Shown: positions 37,712 through 47,501, counted from the stretch's first letter. The stretch is 64,000 nucleotides of DNA from Pedobacter jeongneungensis (GCF_000633455.1 NZ_AYMG01000004.1:62001-126000); one strand, 5' to 3'. Notes: generated by a model from the letters alone, not told the origin. Program-made: numbers and translations.

Positions 37712-38143
37712 CTATTTCTCACCCTCTATACTCCACTTATAGCCTGGCAAGCTTGCCAACACCAAACTCGAAGCGCTTACAACGAAAACCGAATAATTAA
37801 AAGGCGCCCTATAATTCGCAAAGATCAACATCGATAAGGCAAAGGTAAGCGTAAGTAAAAAACTACCAATAGCGGCCAGTTTAATTTTATAACCGATAAT
37901 GAGCAACAACCCGAAAAGCAATTCGCCAGCGGTGGCAATAATGCCCATAACATTGGCCAATGGACGGCTTAAATAGGGCATAAGCGAATGGGTATAATCT
38001 ACAAATATAGCCCAGCTTCCCCAGCCTACAGTTGGAGAACCCGGTGCACCCAGCCACCCAAAGCGATCCATTACAGGTAATATAAAACCAATGCCCAAGG
38101 CGAGCCTAAGAAATAATTGTGCAAAATGTGGTGTGTTTTTCAT
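37712..38143 (-). CDS. DoxX family membrane protein
   Basis: A 143-residue protein with four membrane segments: FLRLALGIGFILPVMDRFG at the N-terminus, then ANVMGIIATAGELLFGLLLIIG, KLAAIGSFLLTLTFALSMLIF and a final YSVFVVSASSLVLASLPG. The layout and the R-x-A-L-G-x-x-F and GE-L motifs fit DoxX. Family members are linked to redox or thiol homeostasis in some bacteria; the substrate is not known here. It is monocistronic, between two repeat regions. Confidence 0.85.
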   Translation of the reverse strand: MKNTPHFAQLFLRLALGIGFILPVMDRFGWLGAPGSPTVGWGSWAIFVDYTHSLMPYLSRPLANVMGIIATAGELLFGLLLIIGYKIKLAAIGSFLLTLTFALSMLIFANYRAPFNYSVFVVSASSLVLASLPGYKWSIEGEK

Positions 38144-38237
38144 CTTGTTTAAGTGAATAGGATATCCGCAATTTAGGACCTATCTATCACAACTTTCTTA
38201 AACTAGATTAAGAAATGAGCTATTTAGAAAAATCAGT

Positions 38238-39110
38238 CTAAAAACACTCTACTTCCCAAAACCTCGACCACTTTTCGCCAATAGCCAACTTAACAATACC
38301 TTCTTTATGCTCCAGTTCCTGATCGTGGTTAACACTATCGGCCACACCGCACCAGGGTTCTAAGCAAACAAAAGGGGCATCTGTTGCCGCCCATATCCCA
38401 AAGAAAGGAAAATCTTCAAAATGAAAATGAAGGCCATAATCGTTTTTGGTATTTAGTAAGCTAATGCAGTTGCTTTGCAGCGTTTTAAACACCAGTGCAT
38501 CATTGTAGAAAAGGTCGTGTTTAAGGTTTAATTTATGATAACTCAGCTCAATGCTCTCGGTTTCATCTGCAACTAAACCATCATCCAGCTTCCAATAAGT
38601 TAATTTCTCGTCGGTATTAAAGGCAAGGTAATAATCTTCGTAAACCGTATCAGGTGTATTAGGAACTGCAAATGCAGGGTGCGCCCCTAATGAAAACAGC
38701 AGTTCTTCAGTACCCGTGTTAATTACTTCGTAAGTTAAGTTCAGCTTTCGGTCTATCAATTGATATTTCAGCTTCAATCCAAAATAAAAAGGATAAACTT
38801 TTAAAGTTTCATCCGTTTGGATCAAGGTAAAAACCGCTTCAGTTTCACTTATTTTTTCGAAATTAAAAACATGATCGCGTGCGAAACCATGCCTTGGCAA
38901 TTCGTAGTTTTTACCCTGATAATTAAAACTGTTGTTTTTTAAGGAACCTACAATAGGGAACAAAACCGGACTATGCTTTGCCCAATATTTGGGATTGGCA
39001 TTCCATAAATATTCCAATCCGGTTTCTTTGCTAAATAAGCCTTGCAATTCTGCGCCCTTAGCCGCCAGGCTAACTTTTATATAGTCGTTTTCGAGAGTAA
39101 TCATTTGCAA
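38238..39110 (-). CDS. aldose 1-epimerase family protein (LacX-like)
   Basis: A 290-residue galactose-mutarotase-fold protein. Motifs of the family: WNANPKYWAKHSPVLFPIVG, RHGFARD, SLGAHPAF and the last acidic/aromatic CLEPW-CGVADSVNHD. The enzyme interconverts alpha and beta forms of an aldose; the LacX subgroup is usually annotated without a defined substrate. Start at MQM or at MITLEN, two codons later, are both possible. No neighbour indicates a sugar pathway. Confidence 0.88.
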   Translation of the reverse strand: MQMITLENDYIKVSLAAKGAELQGLFSKETGLEYLWNANPKYWAKHSPVLFPIVGSLKNNSFNYQGKNYELPRHGFARDHVFNFEKISETEAVFTLIQTDETLKVYPFYFGLKLKYQLIDRKLNLTYEVINTGTEELLFSLGAHPAFAVPNTPDTVYEDYYLAFNTDEKLTYWKLDDGLVADETESIELSYHKLNLKHDLFYNDALVFKTLQSNCISLLNTKNDYGLHFHFEDFPFFGIWAATDAPFVCLEPWCGVADSVNHDQELEHKEGIVKLAIGEKWSRFWEVECF

Positions 39111-39210
39111 TCTAAATTAGGAAAAAGAAGGGCTTTAAAAAGATCTTTTTTTTAAATAAGGAGAATCATAAATCTGAATCGATTTCAGACTCATGACATT
39201 GGACTGCAGA

Positions 39211-40464
39211 TTAAGCCCTTTCTTCCCAAATACACGCAATATTAATAATCGTTTGCACTGCTTTTTCCATATCCTGCACGCTTACCCATTCTTGTTTACT
39301 ATGAAAAGCATGTTCTCCGGCAAAAATATTCGGACAAGGCAAACCCATATATGATAACCTTGATCCATCGGTTCCACCACGAATACTTTGCTGCTTGGCT
39401 ACCACGCCTGCACGCTCAATGGCCTCAATTCCATACGCTACAATTTTTGGATGCTGATCGAGCACTTCTTTCATGTTCCGATATTGTGCCTTAATCTCTA
39501 AAGTGTAGCTTGATTTTGGATATTTCGCCATCACCTGCTTTACCGTTTCTTCTAAAAACTGTCCGTGTGCAGCAAGTTTTTCATTGGTAAAATCACGAAT
39601 GATAAACTGCGCTTCAGCTTCCTCTACCTGCCCGTGCATGCTTACCGGATGGATAAAACCTTCCTTTTGATGTGTTGTTTCAGGCGTTAGTGTATCTTTT
39701 GGTAAGGAGTCTAAAATTTCCGCGAGGATTTTAATGGCACTTTCCATTTTTCCTTTTGCAAAACCGGGATGGGTACTTACGCCATAAATTTTAAGGGCGG
39801 CACCATCTGCAGAAAATGTTTCATCTTCAATAGAGCCCAGCGTTTCACCATCAATGGTATAACCAAAATCAGCACCTAGTTTTTTCAAATCAGCCTTATC
39901 TACCCCTCTGCCTATTTCTTCGTCTGGTGTAAAAAGAACTTTAATAGTTCCATGTTTTACATCAGGATTTTTCATAAAAAAGGCCGCAGCTTCCATAATT
40001 TCGGCTAAACCTGCTTTATTATCAGCGCCCAACAAAGTGGTACCGCTGGCGGTAATAATATCATTTCCAATCTGGTGTTTCAGGTCTTTATGATCGGCCA
40101 TTTTGATCACAATTTTAGGATCGTCTGGTAAGATCAGGTCCTGCCCTTGATATTTGTCATGAATAATCGGCTTTACATTTTCTCCACTGGAATCCGGCGA
40201 AGTATCCATATGCGAGCAGAAAAAAATCACAGGTAATTTTTTATCTGTATTGGAAGGAATAGTGCCATACACATAGCCGTTATCGTCCATTTCTGCATCA
40301 GAAACGCCAATTTCCAATAATTCCTGCACCAATTCTCTTCCTAAATTCTTTTGCTTTAGGGTTGATGGGCAAGTAGGAGAATTTGGATCCGATTGCGTAT
40401 CAATTTTTACATATTTGATAAAACGCGCTTCTAAGGTTTTGTTAAAGTTGCTGTATGTGCTCAT
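39211..40464 (-). CDS. pepT: peptidase T (tripeptide aminopeptidase)
   Basis: A 417-residue M20 metallopeptidase that removes N-terminal residues from tripeptides. The two-zinc ligands are readable: HMDTSPDSSG (His, Asp), GADNKAG (Asp), DEEIGRG (catalytic Glu pair), DGETLGSIE (Asp) and GEHAFHSKQE (His). The dimerisation domain is intact, and the length is normal for PepT. A TACCTTTG box (complement 40469-40476) lies 5 bp upstream of the ATG, so the mRNA should be nearly leaderless. It is divergent from the beta-barrel protein gene. Confidence 0.95.
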   Translation of the reverse strand: MSTYSNFNKTLEARFIKYVKIDTQSDPNSPTCPSTLKQKNLGRELVQELLEIGVSDAEMDDNGYVYGTIPSNTDKKLPVIFFCSHMDTSPDSSGENVKPIIHDKYQGQDLILPDDPKIVIKMADHKDLKHQIGNDIITASGTTLLGADNKAGLAEIMEAAAFFMKNPDVKHGTIKVLFTPDEEIGRGVDKADLKKLGADFGYTIDGETLGSIEDETFSADGAALKIYGVSTHPGFAKGKMESAIKILAEILDSLPKDTLTPETTHQKEGFIHPVSMHGQVEEAEAQFIIRDFTNEKLAAHGQFLEETVKQVMAKYPKSSYTLEIKAQYRNMKEVLDQHPKIVAYGIEAIERAGVVAKQQSIRGGTDGSRLSYMGLPCPNIFAGEHAFHSKQEWVSVQDMEKAVQTIINIACIWEERA

Positions 40465-40468
40465 AATT

Positions 40469-40498
40469 CAAAGGTAAAAGTTATAGATATTCGATAAA
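40469..40498 (-). promoter_or_regulatory. pepT promoter
   Basis: On the minus strand: -7 box TACCTTTG (complement 40469-40476) and a -33-like TTTA (complement 40495-40498) at 18 bp. The box ends 5 bp from the start codon. Confidence 0.55.
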
Positions 40499-40503
40499 CA
40501 TAT

Positions 40504-40511
40504 TATTTTTG
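40504..40511 (+). promoter_or_regulatory. -7 box of the beta-barrel gene
   Basis: TATTTTTG fits TAnnTTTG; it lies 12 bp before the ATG and almost abuts the divergent pepT promoter. Confidence 0.45.
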
Positions 40512-40523
40512 TAAAAAAACGAT

Positions 40524-41255
40524 ATGATTTTTAATTTGCTGAGAGCTACTTGTATAACCCTTTTGCTTGTTTTTATTGGAAGTTTTTCTTTTGCCCAATC
40601 CAACTATTTTAAAATGTCGTACGGTTTCGGTGGTGGAGTGAACAAATCTTATACCGATGTGTACAAAGGAGGGTTTGGCTACACAGCTTATGGCGTATTC
40701 GATTATCATATCACCCCGTTTGTAACATTAGGCCTGGAGGGGCAGTATGGAATGGTTCAGGGTGGCGATATTGAAACCGATCCGCACAACCGCCAGTTTG
40801 TAAACAAATACAAAACCCTTTCCGTTAATGTAAAATTGATGCTTGGCGAAGTGGTTGACTATGATAAAAGTGAGTTTTTATATAATATAAGAGGCCTGTA
40901 TTTAGGTCTTGGAGTAGGTGTAGTAAACAATAACATTACTGATATTGTAAGATACAAACCAAGCTGGGCAGCTTACGATCCAGGTTATGGTCCTTTCCCG
41001 GGGCAAGATAAAAGCAACAACCTGCTGGTGCCTATAAACTTTGGCTTTAATTATTTCATCAATGATGGTTATGGTTATATGAGGTATATCATCAATATCA
41101 ATGCACAATCGAACTTTACTTTTGGAGAAGGATTGGATGGTTATAACGACTCGAGTACCAAATTTAAAAACTATTCTCCTGACGTTTATAACTCCTATAC
41201 CATAGGCTTTAAATATATGCTGGGCAGGATTAAATCTTATCGTAAAACACTTTAA
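40524..41255 (+). CDS. outer-membrane beta-barrel protein
   Basis: A 243-residue protein with a signal peptide (cleavage after SFA, about residue 24) followed by alternating hydrophobic/aromatic strands: YFKMSYGFGGGVNKSYTD, YTAYGVFDYHI, FVTLGLEGQYGMVQGG, VNVKLMLGEV and a last strand YTIGFKYMLGRIKS. The pattern suggests an eight- to ten-stranded porin-like barrel. Substrate and role are unknown. It precedes the M14 peptidase gene by 30 bp on the same strand, so the two could share a transcript. Confidence 0.8.
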   Translation: MIFNLLRATCITLLLVFIGSFSFAQSNYFKMSYGFGGGVNKSYTDVYKGGFGYTAYGVFDYHITPFVTLGLEGQYGMVQGGDIETDPHNRQFVNKYKTLSVNVKLMLGEVVDYDKSEFLYNIRGLYLGLGVGVVNNNITDIVRYKPSWAAYDPGYGPFPGQDKSNNLLVPINFGFNYFINDGYGYMRYIININAQSNFTFGEGLDGYNDSSTKFKNYSPDVYNSYTIGFKYMLGRIKSYRKTL

Positions 41256-41285
41256 TAACAGCATTTCATTTCTTAGCTTTAAGGC

Positions 41286-43024
41286 ATGAGAAAACTCTTT
41301 GTGTTATGTTTGCTATCGATGAGACTAAAAGCCATCGCACAAAAAACACCTTTCGAATTAAGCGGAAAAACCGAAACCACAACCTACACTGCAGCAATAT
41401 CTTATTACGAAAACCTGGCTAAAACTTACCCCGAAGCCAGACTATTGACTTATGGGATTACAGATTTCGGAAAACCTTTGCATGTATTGGTTTTATCACG
41501 CGATAAGGTTTTCGATCCGGCGCAGATTAGAAAAAGCAACAAAAGAGTATTATTGATCAATAACGGGATCCACCCGGGCGAACCAGAAGGAGTAGATGCT
41601 TCGATGATGCTGGCCCGCGACCTGCTTAAAGCGGGGAAACTCCCAAAAGACGTGGTGATCTGCATCATTCCGCTTTATAATATCGATGGAAGTTTTAACC
41701 GTACGGGCACATCGAGGGCCAACCAGAACGGACCAGTTGCCTACGGATTTAGGGGCAACAGCAAAAACCTCGACCTGAACCGTGATTTCATTAAAACCGA
41801 CTCGAAAAATTCGGCGGCATTTCAACTTATTTTTAATACCTGGCAGCCTGAAATATTTGTAGATACACACACCAGTAACGGTGCCGATTATCAATATGTG
41901 ATGACACTTATTCCGACGCAAAAGGATAAGTTAAATCCGATAGTTGCTGGTTATTTAACCCAAACTTTGGTGCCCGATCTGTACACAGCAATGGAGAAAG
42001 TTGGTTATCCGATGATTCCTTATGTAAACTCGATCGGCGAAACCCCGGAAACCGGAATAACCGGATTTATTGATCCTCCGCGTTACTCAACAGGCTATAC
42101 CACACTTCATAATACCATTGGCTTTATGCCTGAAACGCACATGCTAAAATCGTATGATTTGCGTGTGGATGCCACTTATAAACTTCTGGAAAGCTACATC
42201 AGGATTGTAGAACGGGATGCCAAAATTATCGGCGAGAATAAACGTAAAGCCGATGAAGCTGTTGCTGCGCAAAAGGAATTTCCTTTAGAGTGGAAATTAA
42301 ATAAAACGGAAGTAAACGATTTAACCTTTAAAGGTTTTGAGGCCGGACAAAAACCCAGTACAGTAAGCGGTGCCGACCGTTTATATTACGACCGTAGCAA
42401 GCCTTACACCAAAACGATAAAAGAATGGAATAAATTCGAGCCTGCAGTTTCTGTTCAAAAACCGGTTGCTTATATTATTCCAAAAGCCTGGGACCGTGTA
42501 ATTGCCCTGCTTAAACTGAACAATGTTAAAATCAGCGAGCTAAAAGCCGATCAGAAAATTGCAGTGGAAAGTTATTATATCGGCGATTTTAAAACAGGCA
42601 CCAGGCCCTACGAAGGGCATTACCTGCACTCGGCCGTAAAATTGAATACCGTAAAACAGAACCTCCAGTATTATGCCGGCGACTTTGTAGTGTACACTAA
42701 CCAGCCTGTTAACCGTTATATTATAGAAACACTGGACCGCAGGCCACCGATTCTTATTTCAACTGGAATTTTTTCGATTCTATTCTGGATATGAAAGAGC
42801 ATTATTCGGCTTATGTGTTTGAAGATACCGCAACAGCACTGCTTAAAAACAATCCGGAGCTGAAAAGTAAACTGGAAGCTAAAAAGTCATCTGATCCTGA
42901 ATTTGCAAAGAATGGGGCTGCACAACTTGATTTTGTGTATAAAAATTCTGATTATTACGAAAAAACACATAATAGATATCCGGTTGCCCGTTTGGTTACA
43001 GACGTAAAACTTGATTTAAAATAG
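41286..43024 (+). pseudogene. M14 family carboxypeptidase, broken by a frameshift
   Basis: Residues 1-19 are a signal peptide ending AIAQ. The zinc motif is in GIHPGEPEG; DLNRDF, VDTHTSNG and the catalytic Glu region MPETHM are intact. The first frame loses homology-like sequence after IIETLD at about 42735 and stops at 42794. The other frame continues without a gap from about 42737: PQATDSYFNWNFFDSILDM, then KEHYSAYVFEDTATALL to the stop at 43022-43024. So one base is missing around 42735-42738, and the true protein was about 579 residues. The 42791 frame is not a separate gene. A sequencing error is possible; if real, the C-terminal 90 residues are lost but the catalytic core remains. Confidence 0.85.
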
Positions 43025-43029
43025 CACTA

Positions 43030-43644
43030 ATGGAATACTTCAATATCGCACCAGTTGCATCCTTAATCTTCGTTTTTACCATTATTACCAGTCTTTACGC
43101 TTTCTACGATCATTCGGTTTACGGAAAGTTTATGCTGCATCCGTACAGCGTATCAAAAGGACAGAATGTATACACATTAATCACCAGCGGACTTGTGCAT
43201 GCCGATTGGATGCACCTGTTTTTTAACATGTTTACTTTTTATGCTTTCGCTTTTACACTCGAAAGTTTAATGGGCAGCTGGCGCTTTGGAATACTTTACT
43301 TTTTGGGTTTGGTGTTAAGCGATCTGCCAACGGTTTTTAAACATAAAGATCATTTCAACTACAATAGCCTGGGCGCATCAGGAGCAATTAGTGCTGTTCT
43401 TTTTAGTTATATTTTATTTAATCCGATGTCTAAAATTTACATCATGTTTATTCCAATCGGGATTCCTGCTGTCGTTTTTGGAATTTTGTATCTCATCTAT
43501 TGCGCTTATGCTTCACGTAATTCCAGAGATCATATCAACCACGATGCACACTTTTTCGGAGCACTAACCGGATTGATTTTTACGATTATTTTCGTTCCGG
43601 GGATTTTACAGAACTTTATTGCCATGTTAACGGGTGGGAGATAA
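43030..43644 (+). CDS. rhomboid family intramembrane serine protease
   Basis: A 204-residue protein with six membrane segments. The catalytic dyad is visible: Ser117 in LGASGAIS and His174 in HDAHFFGALTG; the family's N-terminal HADWMHLFFNMFTFYAF motif (HxxxN) is also present. It cleaves membrane proteins within the bilayer; the substrate is unknown. It follows the M14 gene by 5 bp, so it probably belongs to the same transcript. Confidence 0.93.
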   Translation: MEYFNIAPVASLIFVFTIITSLYAFYDHSVYGKFMLHPYSVSKGQNVYTLITSGLVHADWMHLFFNMFTFYAFAFTLESLMGSWRFGILYFLGLVLSDLPTVFKHKDHFNYNSLGASGAISAVLFSYILFNPMSKIYIMFIPIGIPAVVFGILYLIYCAYASRNSRDHINHDAHFFGALTGLIFTIIFVPGILQNFIAMLTGGR

Positions 43645-43661
43645 TATCCATTGGGAAGAAT

Positions 43662-43851
43662 CGTCATTTCCGTGAAAACGGGAATCCTAATGCAATATAC
43701 AATAACATCTTTCGGTTTAAGATTCCCAATCAATTTAAGAATGACGGATTCCAAAAAATCGGGCGTCATTGCGAGGAGGAACGACGAAGCAATCTTTCCA
43801 GCTTGCGATAAAGATTGCTTCAGCCAATGAAAAATCGGCTTCAAAATGACG
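43662..43851. repeat. two palindromic elements in tandem
   Basis: A degenerate CGTCATTTCC element (43662-43746, ending AATGACG) is followed by a CGTCATTGCGAGGAGG element (43764-43851) with AAGCAATCT / AGATTGCTT arms and end AATGACG. The gap to the 43933 gene contains nothing else. Confidence 0.8.
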
Positions 43852-43932
43852 ACATCCTTAGAAAAATCTATGATTTAAACTCATCTGTTTTTACAAAAAA
43901 ACTGACCTCTGGGAATGATGGTACGCAAAAAA

Positions 43933-44916
43933 CTATCCAGCAGTAGGCAAATAAGGTTTCTCGAAGAAACTCATCGGCTCATCGGGGTTTTTAATAATCT
44001 CGAACACCACATATCCCCAGGGTTTCCAGAAATTTTCCAGTACCTGCGCATATATTTTATTTTGCCAGACATCAAAAAGTGGTTTGGTCATGTTTCCGCG
44101 TAAGGGCATCGCTTCGATATAGGTAGTGCCTTCAACCGGCATAAAAGTATATTCGGGCAGGCGGTTAAAAAGATAAGCTGAATAATAAAAACGGGCACTC
44201 AGTTCCTCAAACTGTTCGGCGGTTAAAGCTTTTCCTTTTACTTCGTTGATAATTTCCTGATGATAACGTTTATTGGTGCCATTATCCTGCAGGCAGGCGA
44301 TAATACCAAAATCTTTCATTTTTAAAGAGAAAGTCAGCGTATTAATTTCATCGCGGAAACTAAAAGGCGTTTCTCCGTTTTCTAACTTCACTACGGTAAT
44401 AGACCATGGCGAGAAATCCTCAAACTCCAAACTGGTGTACAGGTTCTGCATCATGAAATTCAGGTTGGCAAATTTCATCATTAACGATTGCGACATGTTT
44501 AAACCATCAGCAGTCATTTCTTTCCGCAAAGCCGAATGCATTTCGATGTATACAAAACCATATAAGAACTTACCGATCCAGTTAAAAAGATCCAGTTCGG
44601 GCAGTGCAGAAACCGCATCATACCCCTTTGCAAATGCCATTTCGATCTTTTCTTCAAGCGGATTTAAAAACTGCTCATTTACCTCGCTGTTTACCGGAAT
44701 CACCAGGGTGTTGTATGAACGGATGCTTTCATCCAAAAACTGAATCTGCTCTTCGCCGCTTAAACCTGCCTGTTCCAACAACCATTTTGGTAGTAAAGGC
44801 ACCTGAATTACAGGAGAATTAAAGGTTTTTCCGCTTAAAAAGCAGGTTTTATATAAAAAATCGAAATTTTGGAAAGGATTGTATAAGCCGGTATTCATCA
44901 CTGCAATATTAGCCAT
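43933..44916 (-). CDS. conserved cytoplasmic protein, unknown function
   Basis: A 327-residue protein from MANIAVMNTGLYNPF (complement 44914-44916), preferred over a start seven codons upstream. It has no signal or membrane segment and contains the motif YKTCFLSGKTF near residue 24 and a charged mid-part. The C-terminal YTFMPVEGTTYIEAMPLRG, then PWGYVVFEIIKNPDEPM resemble a Bacteroidota family I remember without a function. It is alone on its strand between two palindromic regions. Confidence 0.7.
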   Translation of the reverse strand: MANIAVMNTGLYNPFQNFDFLYKTCFLSGKTFNSPVIQVPLLPKWLLEQAGLSGEEQIQFLDESIRSYNTLVIPVNSEVNEQFLNPLEEKIEMAFAKGYDAVSALPELDLFNWIGKFLYGFVYIEMHSALRKEMTADGLNMSQSLMMKFANLNFMMQNLYTSLEFEDFSPWSITVVKLENGETPFSFRDEINTLTFSLKMKDFGIIACLQDNGTNKRYHQEIINEVKGKALTAEQFEELSARFYYSAYLFNRLPEYTFMPVEGTTYIEAMPLRGNMTKPLFDVWQNKIYAQVLENFWKPWGYVVFEIIKNPDEPMSFFEKPYLPTAG

Positions 44917-44967
44917 TATATTTTTAGGGCTAAGCAACGATGTTTTATTTTAACGCAGGGATTACAA

Positions 44968-45079
44968 CCACCTCACCCCGTGGACGGGTTTGCTTTAACC
45001 ACTGCAGCAGCTTCCCTCTCCTACAGGAGAGGGAGACAAAGGACATTGCGGTACCAGCGACCTTAACAGGGTGAGGTGG
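44968..45079. repeat. 112-bp perfect-ended palindromic element
   Basis: Ends CCACCTCACCC (44968-44978) and GGGTGAGGTGG (45069-45079) are perfect complements, and an inner hairpin CCCTCTCCT (45014-45022) / AGGAGAGGG (45025-45033) is perfect with a 2-nt loop. It is of MITE/REP type but of a different sequence family; it ends exactly next to the stop codon of the following gene. Confidence 0.85.
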
Positions 45080-46216
45080 TTAATAATTATTATAATAATA
45101 CCCAATATCATCCACCAACTGATTGTAAATTGGTTTTGTAAATTCTAAAAACAACGCACTTGGTGGTGGCGGTAGTTGTTCTTTTCTTCTGGTGATGGCC
45201 AATTGCTGGTTACTTAAAGCCCTGTCATCGCCTTTATAACTGGCCCAACTATCCCTCCAAACATAAGTACCAGGAAATTTCTGCTGGCGCACCAGTTTTC
45301 TTGTTTTCCAATCGGTAATGCTCATATCCAATAAACCCGATGAAGAAATATTCTTTTCAAAAATGCTTAAGGTGGCTTTTACCGTTCCATAAACAGGTTT
45401 TTTATCACGGGTTTCACCGATAACCACGCTATCGCGTTTAAGTTTTTCAACCCTTTCCTTTACATAAGTCTGTCCAACTACAAAATCATCGAAGTTCAAA
45501 CTTAGTACCTGATCGGGAACAACTTTTTGATTGGTAGCCTGTTCTTCACCATAAAAAATCACAAACTTATTTTTGGAGTATTTTGCGATATACTGATCAA
45601 TCTGTTGTTGAAAATAATCAGCACTTAATTTGTACAAACTGCTGTTTACAATAATTGGCTGCACCACAACCCTCGTTACTGCGGCCCAGTAAGCATCTTC
45701 CATTTTTGCTTTGGCATCTTTGTAGCCAGGCTGAAGATTTAACGTTTTCTCAAATTCGTAATATGCTTTTTTAGCGGCCTGACGGTTATTTTCCCTTAAA
45801 TAACCTAAACCAGAACTATACCTCGCACCAGCAGCATTATATTTACTATCAGCCAGTTCGGTAATGTACTTTGAAGGATTTGGAACGATCGCCAAACAGG
45901 CCGGACAGCTATTGATATCATCCGCCAGTTGATTTATTTTTTGATAATCGTACATCACCGATTCCCATCTGAATAAATCGTTCGACATTTTGGCTTCATC
46001 TATTTTCCGCAAATGATCCTGCAAAGCCAGTCCGTATGCCGTTTTTAGTACTTCCATGGCTTCGCTATTTTTTGGCGAATTTTGTAACCTGCTTACCGAT
46101 TTTTCGACCGAAGCATCATAATCACCTTTTTGCAAGGCTTTTTTCCCTGTGGTACATCCTCCAATAATTATTAAGGATAAATAAATAAAATACCGTAATC
46201 TTGAAATGTTTTTCAT
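45080..46216 (-). CDS. lipoprotein with TPR-like repeats
   Basis: A 378-residue protein from MKNISRLRYFIYLSL (complement 46214-46216), with lipobox IGGCTT at about residue 21. The mature part begins KALQKGDYDASVEKSVSRL, which looks like TPR helices, continues with a CPACL motif, and ends in a beta-rich domain with the GTYVWRDSWASYKGDDRAL segment. It is probably a periplasmic outer-membrane lipoprotein. No function known. The C-terminal stop codon abuts the 112-bp palindrome. Confidence 0.7.
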   Translation of the reverse strand: MKNISRLRYFIYLSLIIIGGCTTGKKALQKGDYDASVEKSVSRLQNSPKNSEAMEVLKTAYGLALQDHLRKIDEAKMSNDLFRWESVMYDYQKINQLADDINSCPACLAIVPNPSKYITELADSKYNAAGARYSSGLGYLRENNRQAAKKAYYEFEKTLNLQPGYKDAKAKMEDAYWAAVTRVVVQPIIVNSSLYKLSADYFQQQIDQYIAKYSKNKFVIFYGEEQATNQKVVPDQVLSLNFDDFVVGQTYVKERVEKLKRDSVVIGETRDKKPVYGTVKATLSIFEKNISSSGLLDMSITDWKTRKLVRQQKFPGTYVWRDSWASYKGDDRALSNQQLAITRRKEQLPPPPSALFLEFTKPIYNQLVDDIGYYYNNY

Positions 46217-46288
46217 GGCAGGAATATTTGCGTTAATAAACAAAGATAATTTGTAAGACGATAATTACCTCATTTATTTAGAAGACGA

Positions 46289-47326
46289 TTGATAATGAAA
46301 ATTAGTTGCAAGCAATTTGAGTTAGAGTTAAAACATCCTTTTTCAATTTCGAAATTTACCCGAACCAGTACACCTTTAATGTTATTAAAGATCGAACATG
46401 AAGGCGTTGCGGGTTATGGTGAAGCCTCTATGGTGCCATATATGGGCGAAAGCTACGAAAGCGCAGGTAATTTTCTTAAGCTGGTAGATTGGGATAAAAT
46501 TCAGGTTCCATTCAATTTCGAAGAAATTATCGCTTATCTGGATAGTCTTGCGCCTGGTCAGCCAGCCATTAAAGCAGCTATTGATATTGCCCTTAACGAC
46601 ATTCAAGGCAAGCTTTTAAATACACCCTGTTACGAAATTTATGGTTCCGACCCGGCAAAAATGCCTGTAACTTCTTATACCATTGGAATCGATACCCCAG
46701 AGGTAATCCGCGAAAAACTGAAAGATGCCGAAGCATTTAAAGTAATTAAGGTGAAGCTGGGCAGGGATAATGATCAGGAAATTATCGAAACCATCCGCAG
46801 CATGACCAATGTGCCACTTTATGTGGATGCAAACCAGGGCTGGACCGATAAAATAAAAGCAATCGATTTAATTTACTGGCTGCATAACCAAGGTGTGGTT
46901 TTGATTGAACAGCCCATGGATAAAAACAACCTGGATGGAAATGCCTGGTTAACCGAGCGTAGTCCGATCCCACTATTGGCAGATGAAGCAGTGCAACGTT
47001 TAGCAGATATGGATAAGCTAAAGGGTGCTTACCACGGCATCAACGTAAAGCTGATGAAAAGCTGTGGCATGTATGAAGGCAATCAGATGATTTTAAAAGC
47101 CCGCTCTTTTGGCATGAAAGTGCTGATTGGTTGCATGAGCGAAACCAGTTGTGCAACTTTAGCAGCCGCAGCTTTGGCACCATTATGTAACTGGGCAGAT
47201 CTGGATGGCCCCTGGCTCACCAAAAACAACCCATTTACCGATCCTGCTTTTGAAAATGGAAAATATATCCTCAAAGATTTACCCGGTTTAGGGCTGGAAG
47301 GTATTACTTCGGATCTTTTTCTTTAA
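46289..47326 (+). CDS. dipeptide epimerase (enolase superfamily)
   Basis: A 345-residue enzyme of the muconate lactonising/AEE group. The Lys pair and metal ligands are in order: KVIKVKLG (general base K-x-K), VDANQGW, EQPMDKN, LLADEAVQ, and GINVKLMKSCG with the second catalytic Lys. The closing strand is VLIGCMSETS. These enzymes epimerise the second residue of L-Ala-L/D-Glu or similar dipeptides during murein recycling. The exact specificity cannot be read from the sequence. Start is MIMK or MK two codons later. It overlaps the tail of the convergent small membrane gene by 23 bp. Confidence 0.9.
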   Translation: MIMKISCKQFELELKHPFSISKFTRTSTPLMLLKIEHEGVAGYGEASMVPYMGESYESAGNFLKLVDWDKIQVPFNFEEIIAYLDSLAPGQPAIKAAIDIALNDIQGKLLNTPCYEIYGSDPAKMPVTSYTIGIDTPEVIREKLKDAEAFKVIKVKLGRDNDQEIIETIRSMTNVPLYVDANQGWTDKIKAIDLIYWLHNQGVVLIEQPMDKNNLDGNAWLTERSPIPLLADEAVQRLADMDKLKGAYHGINVKLMKSCGMYEGNQMILKARSFGMKVLIGCMSETSCATLAAAALAPLCNWADLDGPWLTKNNPFTDPAFENGKYILKDLPGLGLEGITSDLFL

Positions 47327-47501
47327 AGCTTTTTCTAAGCTCTTTAGTTAACTGATACTTGAAATAAAACAAACAGCATACTACACCAACCAAAAATGCG
47401 GCAGGCAGGTATTTATGGTTGTTATAACACCAAACCAATCCAAAAATTGAAAGGATAATGGCGAGGTTATAAAAGATATTTAAAGCAAATTTTTTACCCA
47501 C
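47304..47501 (-). CDS. small two-helix membrane protein (DUF6358-like)
   Basis: A protein of 65 residues if the GTG at 47501 is used (GKKFALNIFYNLAIILSIF after the start); the open frame reaches 47561 with an extra 20 residues. Two hydrophobic segments (NLAIILSIFGLVWCY; AAFLVGVVCCLFYF) and a charged tail KELRKSFKEKDPK fit the small DUF6358 family of Pedobacter as I remember it. Unknown function. Tail-to-tail overlap with the epimerase gene. Confidence 0.55.
   Translation of the reverse strand: MGKKFALNIFYNLAIILSIFGLVWCYNNHKYLPAAFLVGVVCCLFYFKYQLTKELRKSFKEKDPK

Noticed and set aside
42791-43024. Separate 77-residue protein after the M14 peptidase
   Set aside because: It joins the M14 protein seamlessly in another frame from 42737; it is the broken C-terminus of the peptidase.
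44273-44743. 156-codon frame antisense to the 43933 gene
   Set aside because: It lies within a well-supported coding sequence and lacks any domain.
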